Origin: Plantago elongata
Taxonomy: Eukaryota > Streptophyta > Magnoliopsida > Lamiales > Plantaginaceae
DNA length: 64,000 nt
NCBI GenBank assembly: GCA_036897095.1
Contig: JAYMSP010000171.1
Location: 1 to 64,000, forward strand
Reading direction: 5' to 3'
The position numbers and the translations under genes are program-made. Of this stretch, positions 24,108 through 36,745 are shown one piece after another (within the stretch, counting starts at the first letter, position 1; each line of letters begins with the position of its first letter). Below the pieces are notes generated by a model that saw nothing but the letters and a program-made list of their open reading frames with translations, searched no databases and was not told the origin of the DNA.

Positions 24108-24920
24108 CACTCAATTATTCTTACATGGTAAGCACACAAATATGTACTATTTGATAAATAATGTATGAAGTTGTTGATTGGTTTTGTTGCCAAAGAAAAT
24201 TGAAAAAAGTGTTGTGGATTAGTAAAAAACTCCACATGTCACCTATCTGCAATGGACTATCACTCTCAAATATATCACTTATATGGGAGGGAATTTCCGC
24301 CTCAATCATTTTGTTCATATTTTTCTTATATCAAATTTCTGGAAGCAATTGTCCGTACCTAATAATTAAAATTTTTATTAAAAAAATCTGTAAATTAAAA
24401 TTTGGTTATCCAAATTTGAATTTGAAGGACATTTAATTAGTTATGATGGCAATCCAATTTAAATCCAGTTCTTTTCTTTCTGCAGGTCACAAACACTAAT
24501 TTCTTTTTCTTTTTTGGTAGTACCAACACTGAATTCACTTAACCAAAATTCTTGGTTGTAGGTTCACGATGGATTGAGCAACACTACATTGTAATGTTAG
24601 AGATATGTGTTGTTTCTACTACATTGTTGCGTCGTCGTTGCTGGCCGGGAACAAGAAACGCAATTGGACATTTTTGAGCAAACATATCTACTGTGATTGA
24701 GATCTGAAAGAAGTCGAATAATATAGCTTCATGTGAAACATCCAACTATATGTAATTATCAGTAATGATCAAAATGGAGAATAACAATGGTGATGGAAAG
24801 TATCTTATCTTGTTAGATTATAGGAGTAGATTAAGATTAAAATATTGATGTAATTTAGTTTAGAAGTAGAATTAGATTAGAATTAATTTTAGAATAATTT
24901 TTCTAATCCTAGTCTACTTA
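24108..24920. other. Intergenic, no gene
   Basis: AT-rich sequence. No coding frame with a recognisable motif and no repeat family identified. Confidence 0.4.
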
Positions 24921-24925
24921 GTTAA

Positions 24926-25082
24926 GGGGCTGTTTGTTATACGATTGTAATCGGTCAATTTGGCTCAATGAACAGTAATTTGGACTAAAATACAATTCAA
25001 ATACCCCATTTCAATTACATTCCAAACACAATTTCACCAAAATCCATCAAATGTCCATTCAAATTATATACCAATCAGCCCC
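24926..25082. mobile_element. Tourist-like (PIF/Harbinger) MITE
   Basis: A 157-bp element with ends GGGGCTG and CAGCCCC, flanked by TAA trinucleotides (23-25 of 249xx and 25083-25085), as expected for PIF/Harbinger insertion. It has no coding capacity. A diverged relative lies at 41969-42126. Confidence 0.75.
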
Positions 25083-26636
25083 TAAATTTAACATTATAGT
25101 GTCTCCTTACCGGTGTAATGGATGATGATTTGATGTAATTTATTTATCCAAAATTTTTGAAAAAAGAAAATTCAAAAAAATATTTGGATTGCAATTTTTC
25201 GAATTTTTTCCGGAAGAATGGTCACGTGGCATACATACGTGCTTTCCGCATCAATGAACCCGAACTGAAAAAGTTCGAGTCTGAGTAAATCGTGTGGTTG
25301 TGATTTGGAGGATTCAATATATCTGATGATCGTCTGCCGAATGCTCACAACTAGCCTCTCTTGGCTCTATTTCAGTATGTTGATATCGCTCGAAGGGACA
25401 TAATCTAACCTATTAGTACTAGTTTCTAGTTAATACTGAATCTCAATTATGTCATCCGTGAAAAAATATGTGTTATTTGTTCTTAGGAAATATTGCAATG
25501 TTGAGACATGTCATTATGCTGTTTTTATATAATTCTTTGATTCGTAAATGGCAATCTCCCATCAAATTATTCCAAGGGTACATGATGTGAGCTTCATTCC
25601 CTAAACAGGCCGAGATGTGATCAGACAAGTGACTCTATTATGACGAGGCCAAACTATCCAGGGCGTTTGGACTTTGGAAACAAAATGGGCCAAGTGGGCC
25701 CATTTGAGGTGAGTCTTGGACCGTGTTGAGCAAAATGTTCTCTTGGGCTTGTCTGCATCCTCTTCCAATGGCTCATGAGTCATGAACATGCAAACTACAA
25801 GACACTATCTTGCGCCAATCTTTCCAAGGGCAAATAACGGCCAGTGACGCTTTTAAATTAATAATTCGAAAAATAATTATTGTATCCTTTGCATTTTGTG
25901 ATATAATAGAAAGCTACATATCGTCATATTAAATATTCTATTTTAGGTGTAAAAATTTTATCACATACTATATTCTATGATACGACATTTTTACTCTATG
26001 ATACAATTTTAAGTTTTTTTCACAAACATTTTAATTTGAGGGATCATTTTTTGAACTCAAATGAGCCATTAGAATGAATTTCCAAAAAAAAAAAAGAGAT
26101 AATTACAAATTAGTGTAAATTTAAAAACTTCTTACACTTTAGTGATACATGAAAAACTTCCTACAAATTAGTGATATTTAGTACTTTTGAAATAAAATAC
26201 ACTAGAATTGATAAAATATATCACATATTTATAGGAAACTAAGTAACCACGTTCACATGTCAATTGAAACAAATTAAACAAACATCATTATCAAAGTAAT
26301 TAACCTTCTAGATTGTCAGATTTTTTTACTAATTAGTATGATGCTTGTTTCGTTTTGCATGAGTATACTATATGATTCTTATAATTTAATATTAAATTAT
26401 GTATACCGTACTAATATGAATCTTGTTAAATGATGTTTGCAGTACTAATATAATGTTTGTTTCTCATTTGATACTTTGAATTATAGGAATTATACGATGC
26501 TTGTAATGTAATATGGAGTGATTCTTGCCGTATGCATGTTTCATATTGATAATGCTTGTAATATATCAAACGAGGACAATTTTTCTACCAGTCAGGCCGA
26601 TTTTTGTCCATTCCAATTTTGTACTCCAGGCCAATA
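25083..26636. other. Intergenic, no gene
   Basis: Only short chance frames. The right part (26080-26560) is AT-rich. The five bases AGCAG at 26637-26641 are the target duplication of the next element. Confidence 0.4.
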
Positions 26637-26641
26637 AGCAG

Positions 26642-29624
26642 TGCAAGAGCCGCAAAAATTCGGTACGTGTCAAAAATTTATTCAAAAATTAATTTTATTA
26701 TTTCAAAATTAAACCGTGAATATTGGGGGTAATTTTAAAAATTAAACGTCGCGCGAAAACGCTAGAAAATTATTAACGGGTAATAAAAAAATAATAGTAA
26801 AGTAAAAATATTTATTTTAATTTTTGTACGGCTTAAGTTCAACTTGAATATCGCTCGAGAATCGATTTCGCATTTTTTCGGATTTATTTACGAGTCGTTT
26901 GGGATCCAGAAGACGCCAGGTGTATATAGTGTTATAAAGACCAATATACCCTTAAGTCCCTTCTTCTTTTTCCCCAATCTTCTTCTCCTTTCCCCTCCAT
27001 TTGGCCGACTCCTCCTTCGTTTCTCCTCCTTCTCACCTCCGGCCTCCGAAGGTTCAAAACCGCCTCCTTCGTGCCCAAAACCACCTCTCCGTGCCAAGAC
27101 CACCCACTCCGTGCCAAGACCCGCCTTCCCCGTGCCAAACCAGCCCCAACCGACACCCCACTCTGGCCCATCCCTCAACCACCGCCACCCATGGACCGGC
27201 GCAGCATGTGCGCCGCGTGGCACGCGACAGAGGACGCATGTCCGCCGCGTGTGGCCTCCTCCTCGTGCCAACTCGCCGGATCTTCCCCACACCCACCTAT
27301 ATATATGGCCTTCTCCTCCCCTTTCATTCACACTGGCAAGAACCAAAGAAATCGATTGTTAGCCGTTGCACAATCGACCTCTTCCGTTCTTGCTTCGCTT
27401 CGATTTTCCTTTTCCCCCTTCACTCTCGCCCTTTCCCCGCTCCACCGCGCACCGCCGCTGCCGGAGCGAGTCACCAACCACAGTCGACTTTCGGTTAGTG
27501 GTCTCGCTCATTAGTAATTAATTTTTTGGGAACGGGAATTTGAGTTGTTTTAATACTGTAATTCGGTATATAGGTGTTGGTTAGGCAGATTGGTTGAACA
27601 ATATGCGGGTTAAGTTAGTGTTACTGCTCTTTTATCCTCTTTATGCTATATGTCGAGGAATTTTAACAGATAATGGTTGCAAGCTGAAGATTGGATTTGA
27701 AAGTGTCATAATGTTTTAGGCTCGAGTAATAGACATTATTACTTATTGGCAAAATAGTGATTGAGTGGTATTGAAATAGTTAAGCTTAGTGCTTCAGAAA
27801 TCATAGGCAATATGCTTACTTCTGCTTGGTGAAAGAGAATGTGTAGTTGAATATGTAAGATGTTGGATTTTGGTCACCTGTTAGTTCTAGGATACTGCAG
27901 CCTGATAATTTGAAGATGGAAATGAGTTGGTTTGTCACAAGCTATTGATACACTAATGCTATCTAGTTTAAAGATTTTGCTTCTATTAGTAATTACATGG
28001 TGTCAAATTGATAACTAGAATAGCTTATTGTATACTGCAGCTGTCTGTTGATAGGAAAAGAATCTTAACATACTGTAGTCGATTATTGAAACCTGTTAAT
28101 TTGAATTATATACGCAACTAGTAGTTAAATCGGATAGCATTATGTTTTGGGGCTGCTATGTTGACTTATAGCGTGAAGTTTGAATAACTTATGAGAATAG
28201 GGGGAATGGTTAGTATGACGTAAGAATAGTTAGGAAAATGGATAGGCTGGTAAACACTAAGTCCGTTAATCTTGATAAAAGACAGTTGTTTATGGATATG
28301 TGTTACTCGTAAAGTAGGCATTAGGCGGCAGTTGTGCATGGTAAAAATGGTAGAAGATGATATATTGTGGTATGTGTAAGGTATGGCTTAGTGGAATGTT
28401 GATGATGTCGTTATAAAGGTGTATCACATTTGAGATGTTGCGATATGTTAAATGTATACGTGGAATTATAAAATTGCAACTATATGAGTAAATTATTCGA
28501 AGTTATGTTGAGTCGGGAACTAGAATCTGCTTATCGCATGACTTGGTGATTTAGGATTATTTAAATAATTGTTACAACTAAAAGACTACGTGACTACCTG
28601 CCTAGCTTATTTGGTATGTTATGAGAGTTGGGGTAGAATGTCGGAAATTCTTTAATTAACCTTAGCGTCGACATTAAGAACGTTTTATATGTTTATCAGG
28701 AGATACAAAACTACCTAATTTGCAAGACTTTGAAGGTGAGTGATGACTGTCTTTCGGCGTCAGGCCCTGGGAAAAGTTAAAATGCCATCTTTCATCGTGT
28801 TAAAATTCATGTATTCGTTCTGTTTCTTGAGCTATCTTTTGAAACCATTTTGTCTATGCGTCGATACTTTGACTAACTCGACATGGGTACTAATTGCGAC
28901 TGTTTGATTATTATTGAGTCTTTTGAAACCGAAAATCCTGCACGTGCCTTGATTTTGACTTGATTGGCATTAGCTCCTGAAATTGCATCTTGATCATGTT
29001 CTGTTATTCCACACGACATGCATTGCACGAAAATGATTTTGAAAGAACCACGCGCTACTTGTTTTCTGAAAAATGGGGAAACCGGCCTAGTCGACACTAT
29101 CGACCTCTAGTTCGAAATGCTGGAATATCAAACAGCTCTAGTTCGTAACGCTGGAATATCAAACATCTCTAGTTTGTAAACCTAGTTTGTGAAGCTGGGG
29201 TATGTACCTTGCAGCATGTTATTAAAGCTGGGTGATGTCACCTGCAGCAGTATCATTCTAGTTTGTTCCTGTTTTCCCCGTGTTTTAAAAAGTGCTTGAT
29301 CAGCTTGACGTGATGGTTTGTTATACTTAATTTGTGCATACTCGCATTTCATGCATGCTTGATTATCCTCACTGAGTCGTATGACTAACCCTCTCTCGTT
29401 TTAATAATGTTTTTCCAGGACAAGAGCACGAGGAGAGGTTCGGGTAGATTGACTGACCAACCAAGTGTAGACTTTGTACCGCTGCCACTTGCTAAGACGT
29501 GTGTTTCATTAAATTATCGAATTATAAATTTTATTCGGGTTTGTAATAAATATTACTTTTGATTTATCGAAGGATTCGGAAGTCGGCATATTCTTTGACA
29601 TCTGGACTAGATCGGGGCCTTACA
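26642..29624 (+). mobile_element. Solo-LTR-like element, 3.0 kb, with 5-bp target duplication
   Basis: The element starts TGCAAGAGCCGCAAAAATTC and ends GATCGGGGCCTTACA, flanked by perfect AGCAG repeats (26637-26641 and 29625-29629). No capsid or polymerase coding is present. It looks like a promoter plus leader: a TATATATA box at 27299-27306, a GC- and pyrimidine-rich block (26950-27490), then a donor-like TTTCG/GTTAGT near 27494. Acceptor-like TTTATCAG (28699) and TTTTCCAG (29418) follow downstream. It is therefore read as a very large solo LTR or non-coding LTR derivative. Its 3' terminus resembles that of the 1803-4299 element. The splice sites are inferred from motif only. Confidence 0.68.
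27299..27306 (+). promoter_or_regulatory. TATA box of the 3-kb LTR-like element
   Basis: TATATATA follows a CpG-rich stretch and precedes a pyrimidine-rich leader (CCTTCTCCTCCCCTTTC). It is a plausible RNA polymerase II start region. Confidence 0.45.
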
Positions 29625-29629
29625 AGCAG

Positions 29630-31095
29630 CCTGCTTTTTTATATTCATAAGGCTTGAACTCGAGACCTTATATAAATTATCTTAAATCACTTACCACTTC
29701 AGCGAACAACTATTGGTCCAAATTACAAACTTTATCTATACAATTATTCTGCTTTTTTGCATGTATCGTGAATCATGGCTTCCCCGACCCCACACTTGTT
29801 TACACCAAAATTGATTGTTCCAAAAAACTAGCCCGTATTATCAATTACCCTCCATCCTATGCTCTAAACTACAAGTGAAAATAAATTCAAGATAAATTAA
29901 GTTTAGTTACATTTTTAATTCAAACCTATAAATTTTACACTTTCTCAGTAATATAATATTATAAGACATGCACATTGTTAATTTGTGATATATTTTATTA
30001 CCGTATCAACAATAAGACATCACATTGAAGGTGAACTTGAGGTTAAAAACTTTCATGCATATGCAATACTGCGGTGTCACCACTTAATACCACACATGCA
30101 TGTGATATGGGGTGCTGATTTGGATCTGTGTGAGCTTGGGCTGGCCCCTTGGCTGATGACATCCTTTTTGGTTAGCCTAATAAATAGACGTGGAAGGGTT
30201 TTTTTTTTTTTTAAAATGGTTAAAGAATATGTGTAATCGACCTGTTAATTGAAAGTGAAGTGTAGTATCAACTGAGTTGTACTTCGTTATCATGGTGTTT
30301 TAATAATGTGATGAGATGATTAAATACCTAAAGTACTGCAAACTAACAAAACGGCATTACATTATTGCTTTTAAAAAAAGCGCATTTGAATTTGTCCGAC
30401 GCTTTTGAAGTTTATTTGTTTAATATGACGTTGAAGAATTTGACCAACCTCGTTTAACTCTTGTGTGAATGATGATGATGATACTACAAATTATTGGTGT
30501 TTTCTGGATAAGATGCCCAATATTTATAAATTATCGTACCAAGTATTCATAATAAATATTAAAACTACTTGGCGGCAAGTATTATCATTTCATGAAAACT
30601 AGACATGTGTATTCTATGGCAATGATACTAATACATTAATAACCAATATTGAGTCTTTCTGCATCAATATACGTGGATGTATTTGGATTTAAGGTGTATC
30701 ATCACTAAATAATTAAGCCTGAAAATTAGTTACTTATTTTGGTGGTTAGGTGTGTTTAATTTGCACTAATGGATCGGACCAGCCTCCCTTTCCCGGCAGA
30801 TCCCGGGCGGCATAGCTGCATAGTTGCGAGACTTTCGTCTATATCCCCACTCTGCACCCTATATATTGAAGAAATGGAGATCTTTTCAACAATTTAAAAT
30901 TTTGTTTCAAAGACGAGGTGGACATATGATGTACTACCTAAAAGATTGAATTTTAACATACTTCTAAGAGATTAATAAATTGATTTTGTGTGAGTAAATA
31001 CAGTGATTTAATTAACAGATTTATATATTTAATTTCATGTTAAACAAGATTTATTATACAATGAAAATTAGGTGGTATGTGAAATAATTTAGTTT
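29630..31095. other. Intergenic, no gene
   Basis: No supported gene. A T-run then AAAATGGTTAAAGAATATG at about 30200 resembles the inverse of a sequence near 14240 and may be a retroposon tail. 30771-30850 is a short GC-richer patch of unknown origin. Confidence 0.4.
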
Positions 31096-31121
31096 CACTA
31101 CAAAAAGTTATACTTTTTCTA

Positions 31122-31710
31122 ACGTTCTTTTCAACGAAAATTGAGTTCGTTGCCATTTAGCAACGCATTATCAACAAAATACCGATAAAAATTTTCTCAA
31201 GTAAATTTTGAACTTTATTAGCGATGAATTACCAACAAACCAGTAACAAATCTGATATTTTGTTACAATTATGTTGGTATTCAAGTTGCAAAAAAAAATT
31301 AGGTTTCTAAAGAATTTAATATTCCGTCAATATTATGTTGGTAATAAATTTTGAGTTTAACAACTAAAATCAGCAATGAAAATTTCGTTAAAAATTTTTT
31401 CACCAACAAAAATTTGGTTGAAAATTTATTGCTAAGTTTATTTAAAGAATGAGTTACTTCACCAACGAGTGTTTTTCCAATGAAAATTGAGTTCGTTGCC
31501 AATCCGCAACGCATTACTAAAGAAATACCAATAAAATTTTCCTCAGATTAAATTAGCACTTTGTTAGCAACGAATCACCAACAAGCCAGTAACAAGTCTG
31601 ATTTTCTGTAACAATTCTGTTGGTATTCCGTTGTATTTTTTTGTTGGGTTGCCAACAAATTTAGTATTCCGTCACTATTTCGTTGGTATTAAACTTTGAG
31701 TTGGAAATTA
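31122..31710. repeat. Duplicated left subterminal region of the CACTA element
   Basis: The block around AAAATTGAGTTCGTTGCCA at about 31137 recurs at about 31485. Similarity continues to GTCAATATT/GTCACTATT and GTTGGTA about 200 bases later. The two copies are roughly 350 bp apart and moderately diverged. Confidence 0.65.
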
Positions 31711-31795
31711 TTGACAATTTCAAACACAAAATTAAGCAAAATATAACAAAGAATTATAAAAAGAACATAAGTCATAAGCTTTCTTATCAAAATAA

Positions 31796-32260
31796 CTATA
31801 GTAAAATTCTTTGATAAGCTATTCTTTCCCGATCCCGCCTATCAACAATCTTTTTCTTCACAGAAGCATACTCCGTTTTTATAGCACTGTCATTTGGCTC
31901 CAATTCAATAGCTTTTGTAGAAATCTTTAATGCAACATCTATATCATCAAGAGCAATATGTGTCTGGCCATGACGAAACAAGGTCTTTGCATTGTTCGAA
32001 CCATCTGGCATAGCTAAATCAGTATCCATAAGTGCTCCCTTGAAATCTCCTAGTTTCAACTTACAAGCAGAACTATTCGTGATTAATTGAGATTACCCTT
32101 ATGATGTTCGCTCATATCATTATCAATCCCTTCCTTCTCCAAGCAGATATCCACATAGCTAAGAGCCTTTTTATACTTATGCAACGGTATGTTGAAGTCT
32201 TTCTTCTTAAAGTACTTATTCCCATATCCTTTATTTGAATCGGCCGCTTTAGACCATCAA
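31796..32260 (-). pseudogene. Captured cyclophilin-40 (TPR peptidyl-prolyl isomerase) 3' fragment
   Basis: Minus-strand translation gives KGYGNKYFKKKDFNIPLHKY and ALSYVDICLEKEGID, then, in another frame, TNSSACKLKLGDFKGALMDT, KTLFRHGQTHIALDDIDVAL and AIELEPNDSAIKTEY. It closes with KKKIVDRRDRERIAY and a stop at 31796. This matches the tetratricopeptide (TPR) region and C-terminus of plant cyclophilin-40 (SQUINT), an HSP90 co-chaperone. The N-terminal isomerase domain is absent. At least one frameshift lies between the first and second TPR (around 32080-32090), so it is not a functional gene. No intron-like interruption is seen across about 460 bases, which hints at a processed copy, but the parent gene's intron map must be compared. 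It lies inside the CACTA element and antisense to the transposase relic. Confidence 0.72.
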
Positions 32261-32354
32261 GAAATATTTGTTCTTATCAAAATCGGTTAACAGGTCAGGA
32301 TCTACGAAGTAACCGCATCAATCACAGGATAACCTTTCTCATTAATGTCAACAA

Positions 32355-32642
32355 GATTACAAAGATATGCACAAGGTTTACTATACAAGTTGCCCTCGAG
32401 GAGAAGTGCGTGGGGGGGGGGGGGGGGGGGAGTGGTTGGTAGCTTGTAAAATTAAGGCTAGGAGTAGAATTATTGTACCTTTACTAGGTGAAGAAGAAGT
32501 CATTGAGGAGAGGGATGATGATTCTTTCCTAGACGAATCTACCTCAAGCCACGGTCGAATTCCAAGTGAACATCTTTATGATGTTCAGATAGATCTGAGT
32601 AATGATGGATCGTATGAGGAAGTAGATCTATGTGGAGATTAA
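32355..32642 (+). pseudogene. Relic of a CACTA transposase C-terminus
   Basis: HKVYYTSCPR, then (after a glycine run encoded by poly-G) WLVACKIKARSRIIVP and an acidic tail with EERDDDSFLDE. This resembles the C-terminal VYY...WW.VCK.KAR region (DUF4216-like) found after the TNP2-type transposase of plant CACTA elements. Only about 90 codons remain, and the catalytic part is absent. The assignment rests on a remembered motif and the location inside a CACTA element. Confidence 0.45.
32412..32430 (+). repeat. Poly-G run of 19
   Basis: Nineteen consecutive G bases in an otherwise AT-rich region. Homopolymer length is error-prone in sequencing, so the exact count is uncertain. Confidence 0.9.
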
Positions 32643-34604
32643 TGTCGAGGGCATGAAAGAAGAGAAAGGTGTAGAATTTACATCGAACGAAGAGTGTGAA
32701 GATAGTGATGAACAAGATGGGGAATATGATTGTGATAGTGGTGATGAGTAGTGATCGATTGGTTAAACTTATAGTGAACGAATTAAACATGTTTTTTTTT
32801 ATAATTTTTTAGAAGCAAATACTCATAATTTCTAAGTATTTTATTATTCTAAACGTCTATGTCGTTAACAAAATAAATTTATTGTAATATATAAAATAAC
32901 AAATGTTGAGACAATCATAAATGTTTTAATTAATAACATCGTTGATTTTTTTAATAATATAAGTTCGTGTCTAAATAAATTATTTAGAGATCTTATTTCG
33001 TACGAATTATATATTTTTAAATAATTCATAAGAATTTACATGTAATTAAATCTAATTTAAAATTAAACAGGTTGAATGTTGTTTTTCCATACGAGATTAG
33101 CTACGCTAATTTATTAAATTATTAAAAAGATATCAATAGGATAATAACTAATTAAGTTAGATAATTAGCGCCTAGTCTAAACATAATTAGCGCCTAGTAC
33201 TCTAACTAATTAGTCTGAACAATACTCCAATAATTAGCGCCTAGTCTAGTACTATGGGAATTAACTGAAAAAGGAATTAACTGATATGGCTTATAAAAAG
33301 TAAGAGTGAGATAAAACAACTGTATACTATGCAAAGGGAGTATTCTCTACTGTGTAATATAATATGCTTTAGTGGACTAGTCACTATAATACTTGCTTAA
33401 TAGGACTTTACACTCTACTAGACGAAGGTAGTTCACTAGTTGTCTTTATCTATTTTATGGTTTATTTCTGTAAGGCCTTCTTGTATTTGTGACTTGAGAA
33501 GATGATTCGAGACATGCAAAAGAAGATTACAGAGTTAATGAATGAATTTAAAGAGTACATGATGAAGTTTCAATCTAATATACCTGCAATGGTGAAATCA
33601 ATAATCGTAGATTATGCAGATGAAGAGTGATGTTGATATGATTATGATGAATCGAAGGAATCGGACATATGCTTTCAAGAGAGATAAAAGGTCCCATTAG
33701 AAGTAAGGAAAGAAGGCGCAAAAGAAGCTCAAGATGAAGTAGTCTAGTTTTATGTCTTTTCGATTCATTTGGATTATAGTTTTGTTTATGCCTTTCGGAT
33801 TTGTTTAATTTATCATTTGGATTGTAGTTTGGTTTTAGATTATGTTCCATTTTGATTATGTTAGATTATGAACTTTTTTGAAATTTTTTTAGGTAGTTTG
33901 AAATAAATAAATATTTGATCCATTTTAATCTGATATATGATATGCAAGACCCAACAACATTTTTTTGACGTAATTTTGTTGCTAGTGTCCGATGCATCTG
34001 TGATAAAATACCAACATAATTCTTGTAGGTAAATTCGGTTGGCATTATAGCAACGATAACTTCGTTGCTAAAATCTGTTGTCATTTATTGCAATGGAATA
34101 ACTTTGTTGCTAAAATCCGTTGGTCATTTGTAACGGAATAACAACAAATTTTCTATAAGCAATATCAAAACATTCCAACAATAAATTCGTTGTAAAATTC
34201 ATTGGCATTATTGCAACGATAACTTCGTTGCAAAACTCTGTTGGCTATTTGTAACGAAATAGCAGCAAAATTTATGTAAGTAATATTACAACAACAAAAT
34301 TTGATTCAAAATTCCATAGAAGGTGTTGCAACGAATTAACTACCATTAATTTTGTTGCCGTCGATGTTAAAAATTCATTTTTCAATTTCACAATTACTAA
34401 CAAAATAGTGACGCTTTAATAACGGAATAGCAACGCATCAACCAACGGAAAATTATGTTGCAAAAGTTACCAACGAAATTAGATTATGTTGCAAATTTAG
34501 CAACGGAGCCAACTGCAACGATCTAGACAGCGAAAAATTATGTTGGAGATAACTTGCTTTCACCAACGAATATTAGTGTTGGTGAAGATCATTTTTCTTG
34601 TAGT

Positions 34605-36740
34605 TTTAGAGATATATAATTGGTGACTTTGTATTCAAAGTATTTATAGCCTGAAAAATAAGATGAGATAACTCGTGATGAAGATGTTATGCACTCGATT
34701 TCTCAAAATGAATTATTTTTTTCCTCTATATAGAAACATTTCTTGAAACTTGTTGAGTGCTAGATCGTTATAATGTTTACAAGGTAAGTCTACGGTTCGA
34801 CTACAATGATAATGACTTAACATTCGTTCATCTTAGTTGTGCTCGTTTTTAACCGTTAGATTACTTTTACAAATTATATTTAGGTTGTACTAAATTCTGA
34901 AATCAAGCGATTCTAAAAATTATACAATGACAATTAGTGTAAATTTCACTGTACGAAAATGATTATAATGTTTTTAAATATTATTAAATCCAATAATCAA
35001 AATAAAAATTACATATTTATTTATCTTAGATTCTAACTAGATTAACAATATGAACCCCTAATTGCCCCTTGTCATGAAAGGGTTGCATAGGGTGGAGTAA
35101 TGTGGCTATTGGTTTTGTTTTTGTCGGTGTTGTCCTCAGGCTACATTTTAAAGTGTTTGTCACTTGTCTTGAAAGATAGCACAGGGCGGAGGAATATCGC
35201 TATGTGAGGGTTTTTGGTGTTTGTTCTCTTGATTACATTTTAAATTGCCTGTCCTTTATCTTGAAAGATAGCATAGGATGTAGTATGTGGTTCGAGTTGG
35301 TCTCTTTGGAATTGACGGTTATTCCCTATAATCATATTTTATTTTATTTTGCCACATGACTGGAAAGATATCATATTGTATAAAGTTGTGGCTATGTGAA
35401 AGATATCATATTGTATAAAATTGTGGCTATGTTTGGGGATTTTATTCATTGACAGTTCTTATCCTTGGTTCTTGCCCGATGAAATGCCACTTTGTTTACC
35501 CGTAGGCTACTATCCTCGGTCTAGTGTAAAGGTTGATGTTTGGTTCTATTTTGTAAAGTGGTGTTGATTGCTGGAGTTTTGTTTGGGTTGGGATGCAATA
35601 ACTTCAGTGTCATGCTTGGTTGTGATAGTTCTAGCCTAGTGTTAGCTTTTGACCCGGTCTAGATGATATCAAAAGAGTGGTTTTGGATTGTAATGTTAGT
35701 TGAGGTTGTATTCCTTCCGGTGAATATGTTCGTAAATATTTTAACTGTTTCAGAAAAAAAACAATATGAATCCTAATCTTTAATTTTGATAACTTTTCAA
35801 TTTTCAACGAATTCAATGTACATATAGATTTAATGGCCTATTATTGGCCTTCACTCTTCTCGCAAAACATTATTGAAGAACTTAATCATATTGGTATCAT
35901 GATGTGATGATTAATGTTTGTGCCATCGCACATATAGTGCACGTTGTTTGATGTGTCAAGATCAAGGATTCCATGTTCAGTTGCTCTGGTTAATTGAAGC
36001 AAAAGCGTTTTTGTATTACACGCTTTGTTTGTTATTTCTGTTTTTGGTTTAGTTAGCGAGAGAGCGTCAGATTAAAACACGGGTCCACCTAATCGGACGG
36101 CTCCTGGGCGATTGAGCTTTATGATCGGTTTATCCATTTAAATAGCTGATTGTAGCTCATTTTGAGCCATTAAAAAATATCTGAAGATCAACACTCTTCT
36201 GCTCAACCGTAATTCGGTGAGTTTTGATCGTATTTCTTGTGATAGGAATATCGATCTTAACATGATGTTGATGAATTGATGGTACAAAATTTAAACATAT
36301 AACTTGCCTAGCAATTTGACGAAGGAAATCAAGATTATAGTGAATGGAATGGGCGGCGTGGAATCAATTCTTCAAACTTAAAATTCGTTGATAATAAGAA
36401 ATTGGGGTTTAGGGTTCATAAAGATCATAAATAACATTGAATTTATGATATAAATCTAAGTGTAAATATATGACATTATAGTCCTTTTTGTATTATAAAA
36501 TTTACATAAATTATCATCGTAAAATCTACACATATGATTAATGGTTAGGATTAATTACAACAAAAAATGATATTTATATAAATGATAACGGTTGTGAATA
36601 AATACAACTAGAGTCTTATAGTCGAACTTCAGAAGTATCCACGTTAACATTTGTGTAAAAGTGATAAATAGAGATGATATATATAGTTAATCACAATTTA
36701 CATTTGATTCCATATTACAATAAATTCCATAACCCGACCA
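34605..36740. other. Intergenic with degenerate repeats, no gene
   Basis: 35080-35430 holds several imperfect copies of a phrase like GAAAGATAGCA followed by GGCTATGTG at varying spacing. The stretch up to about 35755, ending TTTCAG and an A-run, could be the 3' tail of an old LINE on the plus strand, but no coding supports this. Confidence 0.35.
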
Positions 36741-36745
36741 TTAAT

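Larger units (their letters stand above)
31096..34604 (+). mobile_element. CACTA (En/Spm) element carrying a captured host-gene fragment
   Basis: The left end is CACTACAAAAAG at 31096; the right end is the inverse of ACTACAAGAAAAATG, ending at 34604. TTT flanks both sides, consistent with the 3-bp CACTA target duplication, though the last G of the right end is changed. Both subterminal regions are full of short phrases such as GTTGGTATT, TTGCAACG and CAACGAAAT, the usual transposase-binding landscape of CACTA elements. Inside are a cyclophilin-40 fragment (31796-32260, minus), a short relic resembling the C-terminus of a CACTA transposase (32355-32642) and otherwise non-coding sequence. It lacks a complete transposase, so it would depend on others to move. 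Confidence 0.75.

Noticed and set aside
26844-27514. Overlapping long open frames in several frames and on both strands, rich in Pro, Arg and Ser
   Set aside because: The frames are open because the stretch is GC-rich and repetitive (CCGTGCCAAGACC-type phrases). No domain is seen and it sits in the promoter/leader part of an LTR-like element.
35080-35760. Possible plus-strand LINE 3' tail with degenerate repeats
   Set aside because: No zinc-knuckle or polymerase coding and no clear A-tail with target duplication.
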